Source: a bacterium
GTDB taxonomy: Bacteria > Patescibacteriota > Gracilibacteria > BD1-5 > UBA6164
DNA length: 64,000 bases
Direction: 5' to 3'
NCBI GenBank assembly: GCA_024635475.1
Contig: JAGXIW010000003.1
Coordinates: 372,001-436,000 of the forward strand
The notes below the pieces were generated by a model, which saw only the letters and a list, made by a program, of their open reading frames with translations, made no database searches and was not told the origin of the DNA. A program made the position numbers and the translations under genes. Below are positions 10,497 to 22,182 of this stretch, in pieces; the first letter of the stretch is position 1, and each line of letters begins with the position of its first letter.

Positions 10497-11279
10497 CTAT
10501 TTTTTTGAATCTTTAATAATTCATAATAATATTTCAGGAAGAGAATCTCTATCTTTTATTTCTACTATATCTCATTGTTTTGATATTATATAAGTATTAT
10601 CTAATTTTTTGGTTTTTGTATCTAAAAGATTTGCCACTACTAAATCTTGGTTGTTAATAATAAGAGATTTTTTTGCAGTTTCAAGTAAATCATCTTTATT
10701 TGTATCAGAAGTTAATAGTTTAAATCATACAAGAAATATATCTGGTCTGAATTTTTTTATATATGAGATAATTTTTGGTAATTTTTCTAATTTTAAAGTC
10801 ATAAAATCTAAGTTTGAAGGTATTTTTCCATCATTTTTTCATATTCAATAATCAGAAACTGCCATTGCAAGTATTACTACATCTATTTTCTTTCATGTAA
10901 TTATATTTAACACAGTATCTTTGTATTCATAGAAATCTTTTACTACAATTTCATTTAAATTTTCACAATACATATTATATTCTTCCATAGATTTTTTATA
11001 TATTTCTAATTGTTCAGGTATAATTTCTCATCATTTAAATTTACTTATTCAATCACTTATATTATGTAAAAATGGTCTTTTTCTTCATGGTGAATATACA
11101 AAATCTACTATATAGTTAGATTTTAAAATTGTTTCTGTAATCAAAGCTCCAGTAGTTCAAGATGAGAAATTTGTTAATTTTCTTACATCATCTATATGTA
11201 TGTCAGTACCTCATGATGTTACAAGGAAATTTAATTTTTCTTTAGGAGAACTTGATTCAGTATTATTTATTGTGTTCAT
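10497..11279 (-). CDS. coaB: Phosphopantothenate-cysteine ligase (CoaB, stand-alone)
   Basis: 260 residues. CoaB joins 4'-phosphopantothenate and cysteine using a nucleotide triphosphate, the second step of CoA synthesis from pantothenate. The N-terminus LVTSGGTDIHIDDVRKLTNF with SSG after it is the family signature, and DVVILAMAVSDYG and GFKLLT match conserved strands. The length fits a stand-alone CoaB as in streptococci, not the fused CoaBC of most bacteria. It starts 10 bp after coaC, so the pair is cotranscribed and supplies both activities. Ends with TAG. Confidence 0.88.
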
Positions 11280-11289
11280 ATTTATTTAA

Positions 11290-12009
11290 TTAAGAAATAA
11301 TAGTTTTTGTGATAGTTTCTATGTCTGCCATTGCTCAATTTCACTCTACTCAGCATTGTAAAAGTCAATTTTTAGTAGGGATTATTATATATTTTCCTCA
11401 TCAATATAGATCTATATCACTTATATTTTTTTGTATAAATGGATCTTCTAACATATTTGTATTCATAGCTATTGCTAAATATACTGGTTTTGGTTTTCAT
11501 AAAGCCCTTATTACTTCAAGTATAAAATTATCTGTGACTCATGATACAATTTTTGAAAGTGTATTGGCTGTACAGGGTCATATTAAGGCACAGTCAACTT
11601 CAGTCGCAATATTTATGTGTTTTACATTTCATTTTTCTTTTGATGTAGTTCATTTGTAATCAATACCATCTTCATAATCGTTTAGAAAATCTATTAACTC
11701 AGGATTCACTTGAGTAAAAGTTTCTTTCCAAATTTTAAAATGTTCATTAATATCTATTCATATTCATCATTGTTTGACACATGTTTCTAACAATTTTGTT
11801 ACTTTTTTATTTAAATTATAAGTATCCTTATTATTTATTTCATCTTTATTTTTTTCAATCTGATTTTTTAATATACTCAAAATATAAGCCTTTGTTGCAT
11901 TTGTGGTACTCCATATAACATCTATATTTTGTTGTTTTATGGATTTATATAAATCAAATAATTTAATACTTGCTATGCTTCAAGTTGCTCATAAAAAGAT
12001 TTTGTTCAT
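11290..12009 (-). CDS. coaC: Phosphopantothenoylcysteine decarboxylase flavoprotein (CoaC, stand-alone)
   Basis: 239 residues. CoaC decarboxylates phosphopantothenoylcysteine with FMN. Visible family features are the N-terminal IFLGATGSIASIK strand-loop, the PCTANTLSKIVSGVTDNFI segment (flavin site) and the IAMNTNM motif carrying the substrate-binding Asn. A middle stretch of about 50 residues (IEKNKDEINN...) is longer than in short CoaC proteins. It is the first gene of the coaC-coaB pair; the divergent 159-bp spacer upstream is AT-rich and probably holds promoters for coaC and for the TrmB-like gene. Confidence 0.87.
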
Positions 12010-12168
12010 AAGTTATTATTAAATAATAATATGTTGTTATTTTATAAAGAAATATTAAAAATATTTGTAAATTATAAAAAAATGTATAATTTATATTTTA
12101 TATACATTTATTATTGTTTTATATTAGATAAATAAAAGTGTATAAATATTTGTACTAATAAAATACAT

Positions 12169-12900
12169 ATGGACGATATACAAGTTTTAACACATATTTG
12201 ATTATCAAAAGAGGAAGCCTTGATTTATAGCTTTTTAATAAAAAATAGATACCAAAGTATAACTGATATCTCAAAAAATACGGGATTATATAGGTATTCA
12301 ATATATAAAGTACTACCTGTACTACAAGAATATTGACTTGTATCACAAACAGTTAAATGAAAAAGAAAATTGTTTTTAGCTGAATCTCCAGATAATTTAA
12401 ATAATTTATATGAAAAACAAACATACAATTATAATATATTGCTAGATAAATTAAAAAATAGTTATGGTAACTCAGATAAAAATCATGTAACTGTTAAAAT
12501 TATAGAATGAAATAATTTTTCAAAATTTGTTTTTGAGGATATATGAAACAGTCTTGCAAAAGATTGAGTGTATTATCGTTATAGCTCAAAAAAAAATCTA
12601 GATGAAAAGGATAAACTACCATTATATAAAAAATTAAGAGATAAAAAATGTATTCAAAGGTATATTATTACTAGTGAAAATTTACTGAAAAACAAACCAA
12701 AAAGACTTGATCATGATATAGTCGTAATTCCTAAAGATTATGATTTATTTGATGATAATATTTCAAAGGTGATATATAAAAATAAAATCTGAATAATTGA
12801 TTACAATACTGAAATGGCATATATATTTGAGAATCAAAAATTGGCAGATTTTGAAAAAAAGATTTTCAAACTTTTATTTAAAAGCTTGAAAAAAAGTTAG
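12169..12900 (+). CDS. TrmB-family winged-helix transcriptional regulator
   Basis: 243 residues. The N-terminus HIGLSKEEALIYSFLIKN followed by SITDISKNTGLYRYSIYKVL and LQEYGLVSQTVKGKRKLFLAE is a TrmB-type winged helix with recognition helix and wing. The rest, about 150 residues, would be the regulatory domain, shorter than sugar-binding TrmB proteins and without visible ligand residues. It is divergent from coaC and convergent with the permease gene. Its target is unknown; the neighbouring coaCB promoter is the nearest candidate. Confidence 0.8.
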
Positions 12901-12910
12901 TTTATAAAAA

Positions 12911-12940
12911 AAATCTTTCAAGTTTGAAAGATTTTTTTTA
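12911..12940. terminator. Terminator between convergent genes
   Basis: AAATCTTTCAA / TTGAAAGATTT, 11-bp stem with 2-nt loop followed by T residues. It overlaps the stop of the convergent permease gene and probably serves the TrmB-like gene. Confidence 0.85.
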
Positions 12941-14701
12941 TATTATCAACCTCACTCAACCCAATTCTTCAATTCTATATGGAAATTTGTAACTTGGGGA
13001 TCATATAAACATAAAATTTACTGGGATTTTCCGTTTTTGTGATAATTCGTGAATCAATTTTGGTCAAAATTCTCAGTGAAGTACTCTGAAATCTACTGTG
13101 ATTTCCTCGTATTCGGCATCTAGAAACTTGATTTCTTGGACAAGTTCTTTTGATACTATTTCTCAAGGTGGTAAAACTGTAACAAATTTTATTCTTTTTG
13201 TATTTTCATTTTCTAGGATATAAAGCATTGCTTTATTTAGATTTGATAAACTATCACCTTTTGTAAAAAAAACAAATTCTTGTTTATTGATTTTATTTAT
13301 GGTATTTGAAATTGCTAGATTTGATTTATAAACAAAATTCTTTATTGGTTCAAATATAAATTGTAAAAAATGTATTATTAATTTAAGTATAAAAATCCTA
13401 TTCAACATTATGCTAATAAGTATTATTGTAGGGATAAAGTATATTAAAAAGATAGATAAATTACTAGGTAAAGAGTCAGCTGGTTTCATCAATATATTAC
13501 CGATTAAAGCTGTAATAGTCAATGTTATTGCAATAAATACGGAAAACCAAGAAGCAATTTCAGATCTAGGGATTTTAGATCTAAATACTTTTAGTAAAAT
13601 ATTACCGATTCAAAAAAGACTCATAACCGCTAAAAACGAGATAGAATATACTCAAGCAAGTAATTTAACATTTCATTTTGTGATTAACAAGATTGATATA
13701 CAAAGAAGTAAAAACATCGTAATAATTCTATAAGAACTTCATCTTTTATTTTTTTTGATAAAGTATTGAGGCAAGATTCTATCAAGAGTGATTCTCTCAA
13801 ACAATCATGTAACTCATATAAAACTTGTCAAAACTGAACCACTTAAAACTAAAAATGCATCAATTGAAATCAGGTAAGCAAGACCATTATTTCAAACTAG
13901 TTTTCACATTTGAATTAGCAGGGTATTTTGATAAGCATCAGAAGTCAGGGTAGGAAGGGCAAATAGAGACAATGCAAATATTGCAATTAGTGGATTGATA
14001 ATACTCACTATAATCCACATATTTTTAAGAGTTTTTGGAAATACTCATTCTTGTTGTTGTTCTACAAAATTGGCTGAACTTTCAAATCATGAGACTCAGA
14101 GCATAGAAGCGGCAAAACCAAAAAATATAGCAGAAATGATACTTCAATTATTTGTTAGTGGTAAATTATAATTACTAAAAAATTGTCATAATCAAGTTTG
14201 GGATAAGTAATAAATTATAAAAAGTGATAAAATTATTAGTGATAATAGGTGAAATAAAAATACAAATATCGCAACAAATGAAGATTCTCTGATTCAAGAC
14301 ATTGCTAACAATGCAAAAAATACGAGTAAGATAATTGTTGAGATAATTATAGGTAAAAAGGAAAAACTATAATGCAGATAATGAATTGCTTCATTGGCTC
14401 AAATTACAGCAGTCGCTATGTATGATAATATAGTCAAAGCTGCAGCAAAAGATGCAGTTGCTTTGCTTGTGGTATTGAGTAATGCATTGTAAGCTCAACC
14501 ATTTAGAGGTAATGCTCCAACAACTTCGCCATAGATTTTACGATACAGATACAATACTCAAACCACAATTAAAAGAGTGATCCATGCATATTGTCCAGCA
14601 AAATAAATCGACAAAGCAGAAACATACAAGACCGAAGAACTTATATCATTTCAACAAATTGCCGTAGCCGCTAACTCATTTAATTTTCTTGAATTTCACA
14701 T
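12938..14701 (-). CDS. APC-superfamily amino acid permease with C-terminal soluble domain
   Basis: 587 residues. About twelve hydrophobic segments, beginning with NELAATAICGNDISSSVLYV, the glycine-containing unwound first helix of APC transporters. GFESSANFVEQQ and the SGSVLTSFIGVTGLFERI region also fit the family. The last 140 residues are soluble, as in other APC permeases with a cytoplasmic tail. Many glycines in the helices are TGA codons. It probably imports an amino acid, needed in a reduced genome, but the substrate cannot be read. One CGG codon lies at 13031-13033 in the soluble tail. Terminator-like repeats bracket the gene. Confidence 0.85.
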
Positions 14702-14777
14702 ATAAAATATTTGAACAAATTACTGTAAATATTTTATCATATATGTTTTTAAAATACAATAATTGTGGGGGGGAGAG

Positions 14778-14813
14778 AAAAAAAGAAGTAACGGTAGTTA
14801 CTTCTTTTTTTGA
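14778..14813. terminator. Terminator downstream of hsdM
   Basis: AAAAGAAGTAAC pairs with GTTACTTCTTTT around GGTA, with A and T runs outside, so it can work in both directions. It lies about 25 bp beyond the end of the hsdM reading frame and 60 bp upstream of the permease start. Confidence 0.8.
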
Positions 14814-14835
14814 TTAGTTTGTTTTTTTTTTCATT

Positions 14836-14930
14836 CTAAAACTCAATATCTAGTGGTATTTTCCAAAATGGAACATACCATTTTTTATCAAGTTCACCAG
14901 TTTTTAAATTCATTATTTCAAAATCATATT
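14836..14930 (-). pseudogene. Displaced C-terminal coding remnant of hsdM
   Basis: In the frame offset by one base the sequence reads KYDFEIMNLKTGELD, then KKWYVPFWKIPLDIEF and TAG. It joins smoothly to the hsdM frame before the shift (SLLSEL). This is either a natural frameshift or a one-base error in the assembly. It is listed separately because the downstream part has no start of its own. Confidence 0.65.
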
Positions 14931-16337
14931 TAACTCACTGAGCAAACTATTTATAATCTTATCATTTTCTTTTAATTCTTCAAATATCTCTTTTGGAGTT
15001 CTGAGTGCTTTTTCTTTTGCTTTGTTTGGATTTTTTGCTGATAAATCATAATCTTTGATGTCTTCAACCTTTACTATCCAAGAATTTGGTCAAACTTCTC
15101 TTTTATGAAGCATTTCGGGAATATGTTTTATATCATCGTAAGTTATAGGTTTATTTTTTGTAAGAGTTCTACCTAAATCAATTTCATAATACCATATATC
15201 ACTTGTTTTTCATTCTCTATTAAAGAAAATTACATTTGTCTTAACTCAACTATAAGGCAAGAATACTCAAGCAGGTAGACTAATAATACTATGCAAATTG
15301 AAGTTTTCTAGTAGTTCTTTCTTTATATCTTGAAAAGCATTTCAAGTATTAAATAAAACTCATTCTGGTATGATTATAGATGATTTTCATCATAGTTTTA
15401 GATTTTTCATTATATGCTGTAAAAATAGCATTTCAGTTGCTGTTGTTTTAAATGGAAAGTTTTGCTGAATAACATCTTTTTCTTTTCAACCAAAAGGAGG
15501 ATTTGCAAGGATAATATCAAACCTGTCTTTCTCTTGAACTTGTCTGATATCTTGAGTTAAAGTATTTTTCTTGTTGATATTTGGATTACTTATACCGTGC
15601 AAAATCAAATTCATAACTCACATAATATATGCTAGTCCTGTTTTTTCATTTCAAAAGAATGTCTCTTTTTTTAGAAATTCTAATTGTTTATCTGTTTTAT
15701 CTTGGGTATTTATATGATTATAAGCTTCAATCAAAAATCAACAACTTCAGGTTGCAGGGTCATAAATAGTTTGTCAGATTTGAGGATCAACACTATCAAT
15801 CATTATTTTTATGATACTTCTAGGAGTGTAAAACTCTCAACTATTTCATCAATCATTTCACATACCTTGAAGTAAATCTTCATAAATATGACTTAGCTCA
15901 AATAAATCTTCTTGTTTTTGAAAATTGAGATTATCTATTATATCTACTATCTCTCTCAGAGTGTGTCATGACTCAATTCTATTATCTATAAAATGAAATA
16001 TTTCTCATACTTTGTATTTGATAGAGTGATAATCTTCATTTATATTTCTAAATCATTTTAGATATGGAAATAACTCTTTATTTACAAAGTCTTTCAAATC
16101 ATCTCAAGTGATTCTACTATTTTGTAAGTTTATCCAGTTTTTCCATCTGTATTTTTCTTCTAGTAAATACTTATACACTTTTCAATCAAGCAAAGCATTG
16201 TCAGACTCTCTTTGTTCATAATCATCAAGAAACTTCAAAAAAAGTATCCAAGATATTTGTTCTGTATAGTGCATAGCTCCAGAGATACCATCATCTCTAC
16301 GAAGTATGTCTGTTATTCTTGCTATTTTTTGTTTCAT
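14913..16337 (-). CDS. hsdM: Type I restriction-modification DNA methyltransferase subunit (HsdM), frameshifted near 3' end
   Basis: 474 residues in frame. HsdM transfers methyl from SAM to adenine N6. The N-terminal HsdM helix bundle (GAMHYTEQISWILFLKFLDDYE) is followed by GEFYTPRSIIKIM, the SAM motif YDPATGSCGFLIEA and catalytic NPPFG. The open frame stops at 14913-14915, but the sequence continues in another frame from about 14929 to a TAG at 14836-14838, encoding NLKTGELDKKWYVPFW and so on. One extra A in a short A run would fuse the two and add about 31 residues. The catalytic core is intact, so the enzyme may still work. It is the last gene of the locus, 9 bp after fic. Confidence 0.9.
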
Positions 16338-16346
16338 AAAATTTTT

Positions 16347-17417
16347 TTAAGATAATAAGTCTATAAATTCTGGAATAAATATAAGTTTATTTTTTCATAT
16401 TTTTACTGAAGAAACTATGTTATTTTCTTCAAGTTTTTGTATATTTCTAATAACAGTTCTCTTTGTTACTCATAGTTTCTTTTCTAAAAAAATTGAGGTA
16501 ACATAAGGTTCAGTAAACAATAAATTAGTAATTTTATGATAATCCATCTTTAATTTACATATTTTTTCTTCTGTTTCTTTCATTAATTCTTTTATTCTCA
16601 AAATCTTTTTTCAAGTTTTGTTAGCCTGGAATATAATTCATTCTAATAGATAAATAATTAAATCTGTATAATCTCAAGTTTCGTGAATTCTTCATAAAAT
16701 ATCATAATAATTATTTTTTGAATTATTGATATATTCTGATAAAAATAATATAGGAAAATCAAGTTTTTTTGCTAATATTAAGTAAAGTATATTTAATATT
16801 CTTCATGTCCTTCAATTACCATCATAAAATGGATGAATGCTTTCAAATTGATAGTGAATTACAGACATTTTAATAAGTGCATCTATATCATCATCAAAAG
16901 TATTTATAAATTTTTCTAAATTATCTAGTAACTTTATAATATTGTTCTCTCATTCTGGTGGGGTATAAACAGCTTTACCATATCAATCAGCAATAATTGT
17001 TCATGGGATTTTTCTTATTCAAGATTTATTTGGTTCAATTTGATTTTGAATTTCTAAAATTAGATTATATCAAATTCATCATTGATTTTTCAATTTTTCA
17101 TATCCTTTTAAAATTGCATCATGATAAAATAAAACTTCTTTTTCTGCTCATACAATTTTTTTTCATCAAAGAGCTTTGTATTGTAATACCTTTATCGTAG
17201 TTGTATGAATATTCTCAATTGCTGAAGATTCTACGGATTCTTTTATAAGTAATGGAGAAATTAAAATACTTTTATTTGGTATCAAATACATAAGACCATT
17301 TAATTTTTCCAATTTTCAAGTTGCTTTTATTGCTAGTTTTAAAAAATTAACTTTATTGTAATCAAAATTTCAAGGTAAAATAGGTAAGTTATTAAATGCT
17401 TTATTTTTATCAAACAT
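16347..17417 (-). CDS. Fic-domain AMP-transferase-like protein in type I RM locus
   Basis: 356 residues. Fic proteins usually transfer AMP to a hydroxyl of a target protein. The active site HPFYDGNGRTGR is complete (near residue 200). An inhibitory helix motif SSAIEN lies in the N-terminal region, as in class II Fic proteins that are self-inhibited. The C-terminus has a winged-helix-like segment (TKRTVIRNIQKLEENNIV). It lies between hsdS and hsdM, a position where Fic genes are often found in type I loci, and overlaps neither. A 228-bp spacer upstream suggests fic-hsdM has its own promoter. Confidence 0.9.
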
Positions 17418-17479
17418 ATTTTTATAATTTAAAAAGTATTTATATTAATATTAATAATTTTTTTCAAAAAAACAAATTT

Positions 17480-17539
17480 AAGTGACATTATTTAGTGCTT
17501 TTGTCATATAATAATTAATAAATGTCATGAGTGTCACTT
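17480..17539. promoter_or_regulatory. Inverted repeat in the fic-hsdS spacer, possible operator
   Basis: AAGTGACA (17480-17487) and TGTCACTT (17532-17539) face each other, with two more TGTCAT copies between them. The 228-bp spacer (17418-17645) holds no gene and precedes fic on the minus strand, so the repeat could be an operator. Not tested. Confidence 0.35.
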
Positions 17540-17645
17540 ATACTTATCTTATAATTATATGTATTTAAAGCTAAAAATCACATTATTTTACTCTTTTTTA
17601 AAAAATATACTTAAATTCAAATGTAAACAAAAAGTCCAATTGTTA

Positions 17646-18845
17646 TTATTCTTTTACCAATCTTCATTCAAAAGCCTCTTTCAATAAACTTTGCTTCATT
17701 TCTTCTAAATCTTTTAGTTTTCTTTCATATTCACTTTTTAGAGATTTATTTTTTTCAAATATTTTGTCTAAATATGTAACTATTTCTTTTTGTTTTGGAA
17801 GTGGGGGAAGTGGGATTTGATATTTTTTTACAGAAATAATAGTTAATGCTTTTTGAGTTGAACCAATAGTAGATTTATTTATTTGTTGAATTGCATTATT
17901 AGATTTAAACCAATAAATTAAATATTCTCAATAAATTATACTTAATCCTAAATTTTTAAACCAAATTAGATTTCAATCTTTAAAATAGAAATCTTCTTCA
18001 TCTTTTACTAAATATACTACTCAAAGAGTTCATACTGATGTGATTAAAATATCTCATTCTTTTGGAGCTCAAAATTTTTCTTTTATATTCAAAAACTTTT
18101 TTTCAGTAATATATAAAGTATTTTTAATTGTTTCTTTCTTTGATTTTAAAATAATTTCTTTTGACCTATAAAAAGGAATTCAACTTTCAACATAATCAGC
18201 TTCATAAATTCTTTTACTTGATGTAACATCAAATATTTCTCATAATCCTTTCACACCAAAACCTCACTCTCTAAAAACTTCTTCTAAAACACTTTTATTT
18301 AATTGTTCTAGATTTTTTAAATTCTTTTTTGTGATTTCTATACTTTTATCTATTTTTTCAAAAGATGAATCTAGTTTTTGAACTATGAGTTTTTGGATTG
18401 GAAGTGGGGGTAGGGGGATTGGTAAAATTTCAAGTTTTGATTTATTTAAAGTTGCTCATTTTACAGAATTATCTGTTCATAAAATAGAAAAATCATATCA
18501 ACTTAAAATATAATAAAGAAAGTTTTTATCTAATTCATTCTGATTTTTTATAGGTAGTCAAGCAATTGCTTCATTTGTATATAAATCTTTTCAAGCAAAA
18601 GCTAATTTTCAAAGAGAAAGTTTAAAACTCATAAATAAAGTTCATTCCTTAAGTAGCTTAACATTTGATTTTCTTACTCAGTCATCTGTAATTTTTTCTT
18701 TTGTATCGGAAATAATTTTAGTTTTCATATCAGCAATAGAACACCATAAATTACTTCATCAAAAATAATCTTTATTATTTCTTGATGGAGTTCATCAAAG
18801 CAGAATTTCACAAAGTTCTCAGAGTTTTTTTGTTAAATAAGACAT
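17646..18845 (-). CDS. hsdS: Type I restriction-modification specificity subunit (HsdS)
   Basis: 399 residues with the two half-repeats expected of HsdS. Each half is a target-recognition domain ending in a conserved region: PIPLPPLPIQ followed by a coiled helix (KIDKSIEITKKNLKNLEQL) around residue 150-180, and IPLPPLPKQKEIV with another helix at the C-terminus. The two recognition domains read different half-sites of the DNA target. It lies between the ATPase cassette and fic-hsdM, 62 bp after the AAA/TOPRIM gene, so transcription from hsdR may continue into it. Confidence 0.9.
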
Positions 18846-18907
18846 ATTTTTTATAAATTATTTATCTTTAATATTATATTATTTTTTGGCTTAAAGTAAA
18901 GATTATT

Positions 18908-20650
18908 TTAAATTCTGGATATAATGAAATCATACATTTTTCCTATATCTTCTGATATTTCTTCTGGTGGAATTAACTTTATTAAGGTTCATAATTTACT
19001 ATAATCTATTCAGTTATCATCAGAATACAATATTTTAATTATATCTTTAATTTCTAAATCTTGAACTCATTTATTATCGTTATTTTCTAATTGTTTAATT
19101 TGGAATTTTTCAATTAAGTTTTTATTAATCTCATTTAATTTTCAAACATTGTTTAAAAGATTATAACTTAGTAAATAATTTTCAATTTGTTTTCTTCTCC
19201 AAGATAAGACAAAAACATCTTTCTTATTTCAAAATTTTTGTTTTTCTCAAGTAACCAGTACTAAACTTTTATTGCATATTGAATTTATTGGTAAATTATC
19301 TCTGTCACAAAGAAAAAATATTTTTTCAGTCAACACTGATTTTCAATTTATTGAGTTATATTCTTCAACCCATTTCTTTTTATTGTCTGCAAATCTTTGA
19401 TTATGTGTATCATATCAAGAACTACACTTAATAAAATCAATTTTTTCCAACAGATCATTTACTTTATTTTCTCATATCTTTATCTTTAATAATTCTATAA
19501 ATATAAACCAATCTGATTCATCTTCAACTAAAACTATATATTTTATTTTTGATGATAATTTTTTAGCATAAAAGTTACTTTGTGAAATGTTATCTAGTCT
19601 TTTAATTATACTTTCTGGTAGAGATTTATTATCAATAATTCATTCTTTAACTAACTTAATTTGCTTTATATCGGTATTTATAATTGAATCAGGTATATGT
19701 GTAGTTGTAATAACTTTTCACTCAATTAACTTCAATGTAGACCATAATAAATTTATGTTATCAAAATGAAGATGCGAATCGATTTCATCAAATAAAAAGA
19801 TAGTATCGTCTGAGTCAAATAAATCAATTAATGAATAAATTACTAGCATTTGAAATTCTCAATCACTTAAATCATTTAAATTACTCCCTCATATAAATAA
19901 TTTTACAATATCTATATCTGCTAAATACTCAAATAATATTCATAAAAATGATAGTAATTCTTTATTTCTGATTTTCTTTCATTCTTCTTTGATCAATGTA
20001 ATATTTTCTCAAAACTCATTTTCTATTTCTTTTGGAATTTCAAAAATATTTTTTATTTCATTATTGTTTAAATTTAAAAATTTAAATGATAATGTTTTAG
20101 TATAGTCTATTTCTTGTGCTTTTAATACATCAGAGGTTCATATAAATACTGTTAAATTTTTATGAAAATTAGAAGTAATTAAAGATTTCTCTCATAATCT
20201 GTCTAATTCTGCAGCTTTTAACATAAAATTTTTATATGTATTGTTTTTAATAGAATAATTAAATCTTAACTTTTTTCATTTTAAAAATTCATGTTTGTCC
20301 ATATATTCTTTCGTTTTTCATTTTTCTAATATACAAGCAAAGTATATTAGTATTTTAGCCCGATTACTGGAAAAATAAAAAGATTTTAATTTTTTTCATA
20401 CTCAATATTCTGTAAGACTACTATTAAAATTTTCTATATGTTTCTCAAGAATTTTTGTAAATGATTCATTTAATCATGACGAATAAGATATAACAAACTT
20501 TTTTTCATCATTAAAGTAATTATTAAGAATTTGTTCCAAAATAATTGATTTTCAGCTTCAATTTTCTCAAATTAAAGTTGTAATTTTAGAATCTAAAGTT
20601 ATTTCTTTATCTTCATTTGAAATTTTATTAGGTGAATATTTTATGTTCAT
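18908..20650 (-). CDS. AAA ATPase with C-terminal TOPRIM/DUF4435-like domain (OLD-like)
   Basis: 580 residues. Walker A IGENGSGKSI is near residue 30, and a Walker B-type TIFLFDEIDSHLH with NDLSDGEFQ before it marks an ABC/SMC-like ATPase. The C-terminal third begins YIVLVEDESDWFIF and contains FFLCDRDN, the Glu and Asp-x-Asp pattern of TOPRIM nucleases, and RRKQIENYLL as in DUF4435. OLD-type proteins of this layout act in phage defence. It sits between hsdS and a KAP NTPase inside the type I locus, 6 bp from the latter. A CGG codon is at 20360-20362. Nuclease activity is inferred. Confidence 0.82.
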
Positions 20651-20656
20651 ATTATA

Positions 20657-21925
20657 TTAAATTAAATAATCTTCAATAATTCAAAAATAACTTTTGCCTC
20701 AAAAATTATCAGTATAATATAAAATTGAATCTTTTGCTTGATTTTCTTTGTATTTATAATTTACAAATTTTAATGTTCCTCTATAATTTCTAGTTTTTAA
20801 AACTTTAACTTCTCAAGAATAACTATCTTCATAAATATTTGTATGTAAAGTTCAATTTATTCTATGATTTTCTTGTATCACACAATCTATAAGTGCTGAA
20901 AATATACTATCATTTCATCAAATTGTTTTTCTTTCTTTCCAATCTTCAATATATAAGTTTTTCTGTTGATTTTTTATATATTTTGCTGTTTCAAATAAAA
21001 TAGATAATCTAAAGTCAATTCATTCTCATTGTTTTTTTACTAAAGTAATATAGTGAGAATTAGCATTTCTTAATATATGCTTTAATAATCTCATAGTAAT
21101 TTGTTCAGTAAATTCTTTAAAAATTCATTCAAGAAATGTGACTATTTGTCATTTTAAAACCCTATTATTACATATTTCATCAATAAACAGTTCTTTAACA
21201 AAATTATCAAGTTTTATATCCTTTAAAGAAAAATTATAGAAATAATCTAAAGATTTTAAATAAGATAATTTTAAATCTTCCTTATCATAATTTTCTTTTC
21301 ATATTGGAACAATAACAATTATTCTTTTTTCAATTTCATTATTTTTTAAAAAATGATTTAGTGTCTCAAGGAAAAATAATCAATTGTCTCACGAACGGTC
21401 AATATCTTCAAGGATTATATATATGTTTTTTTCAGATACTTTCTCAACCAGTTCAATTAACAAATTTTCAACTTCAAAATTTCTTTTTGCTGGGGTTGTT
21501 TTTATAAAATGATTAAAGTTTTTTATTACTGATAATCAAGGAATATCTCAAAATGTATTTATTAAAGTTTTTTTATCATCATTAACAGTTCAGTCAACTT
21601 TTCTCATTGTTTTGTCAAAAGTTTCTTTGTCTATTTGTCTTGCAAATTCTAAAACAAAATTTTCCCATAAATTAGACCTTTCTGGATATTTCCAAGAATC
21701 AAAATCAAACCATTTAGATTTTTCAGCATGACAACTTTTTATTTGGTTTAAAAAGTTACTTTTTCATATTCAAAATTTTCAAATAAATCAAACTATAGAT
21801 GAAAAATCTATATTACCTAAAAAAACACTAAATCTATCAATTTCTGATGATAAATCTAATAGATTATCAGTTCTTGAATTTTCTTCTAGTAGTTTTTTGT
21901 TTTTTATAAATCAGTTTTCAAACAT
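20657..21925 (-). CDS. KAP-family P-loop NTPase
   Basis: 422 residues. Walker A is GKFGIGKSNF about residue 50, and Walker B is IYIILEDIDRSGDNW followed by LNHFLKNNEI, the arrangement of KAP/STAND-like NTPases found in many bacterial conflict systems. No added effector domain is obvious: the C-terminal half is mixed helical with no membrane segments. In other KAP systems the NTPase works with a membrane partner; here the next gene upstream, 8 bp away, encodes a 79-residue membrane protein. The role in defence is inferred from fold and position. Confidence 0.75.
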
Positions 21926-21933
21926 ATTTATTA

Positions 21934-22173
21934 TTATTTAGATGTTATTAAATATACAATTATTCAAGAAATTACTCATCAAATTATTCATGACAATAAA
22001 CCACTGAACCAAGCTAAAAATCTATTTGATTTTTTAATATCCTCTTTTAATTCATTTAGAATTGTAGTATTAAACTCTGTAAAGTTAATACTTTTATCTA
22101 AATTTTGAGTTGATTTTCAAGCTTTATTTTGAAATTGTTCAACATTTCAACCTATATTAAAACTATCTTTCAT
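21934..22173 (-). CDS. Small membrane protein with N-terminal NIGGNVEQFQN motif
   Basis: 79 residues. The N-terminal half is polar (SFNIGGNVEQFQNKAG). The C-terminal half has one hydrophobic segment rich in Gly, Ile and Trp (FLAWFSGLLSGIIGGVISGI), a probable membrane anchor. The motif NIxGNVxQxQN recurs at the C-terminus of the next upstream gene product (391 residues), which suggests that the two proteins bind each other or the same partner. It lies 9 bp from each neighbour inside the RM cassette. Confidence 0.72.
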
Positions 22174-22182
22174 ATTTTAAAA

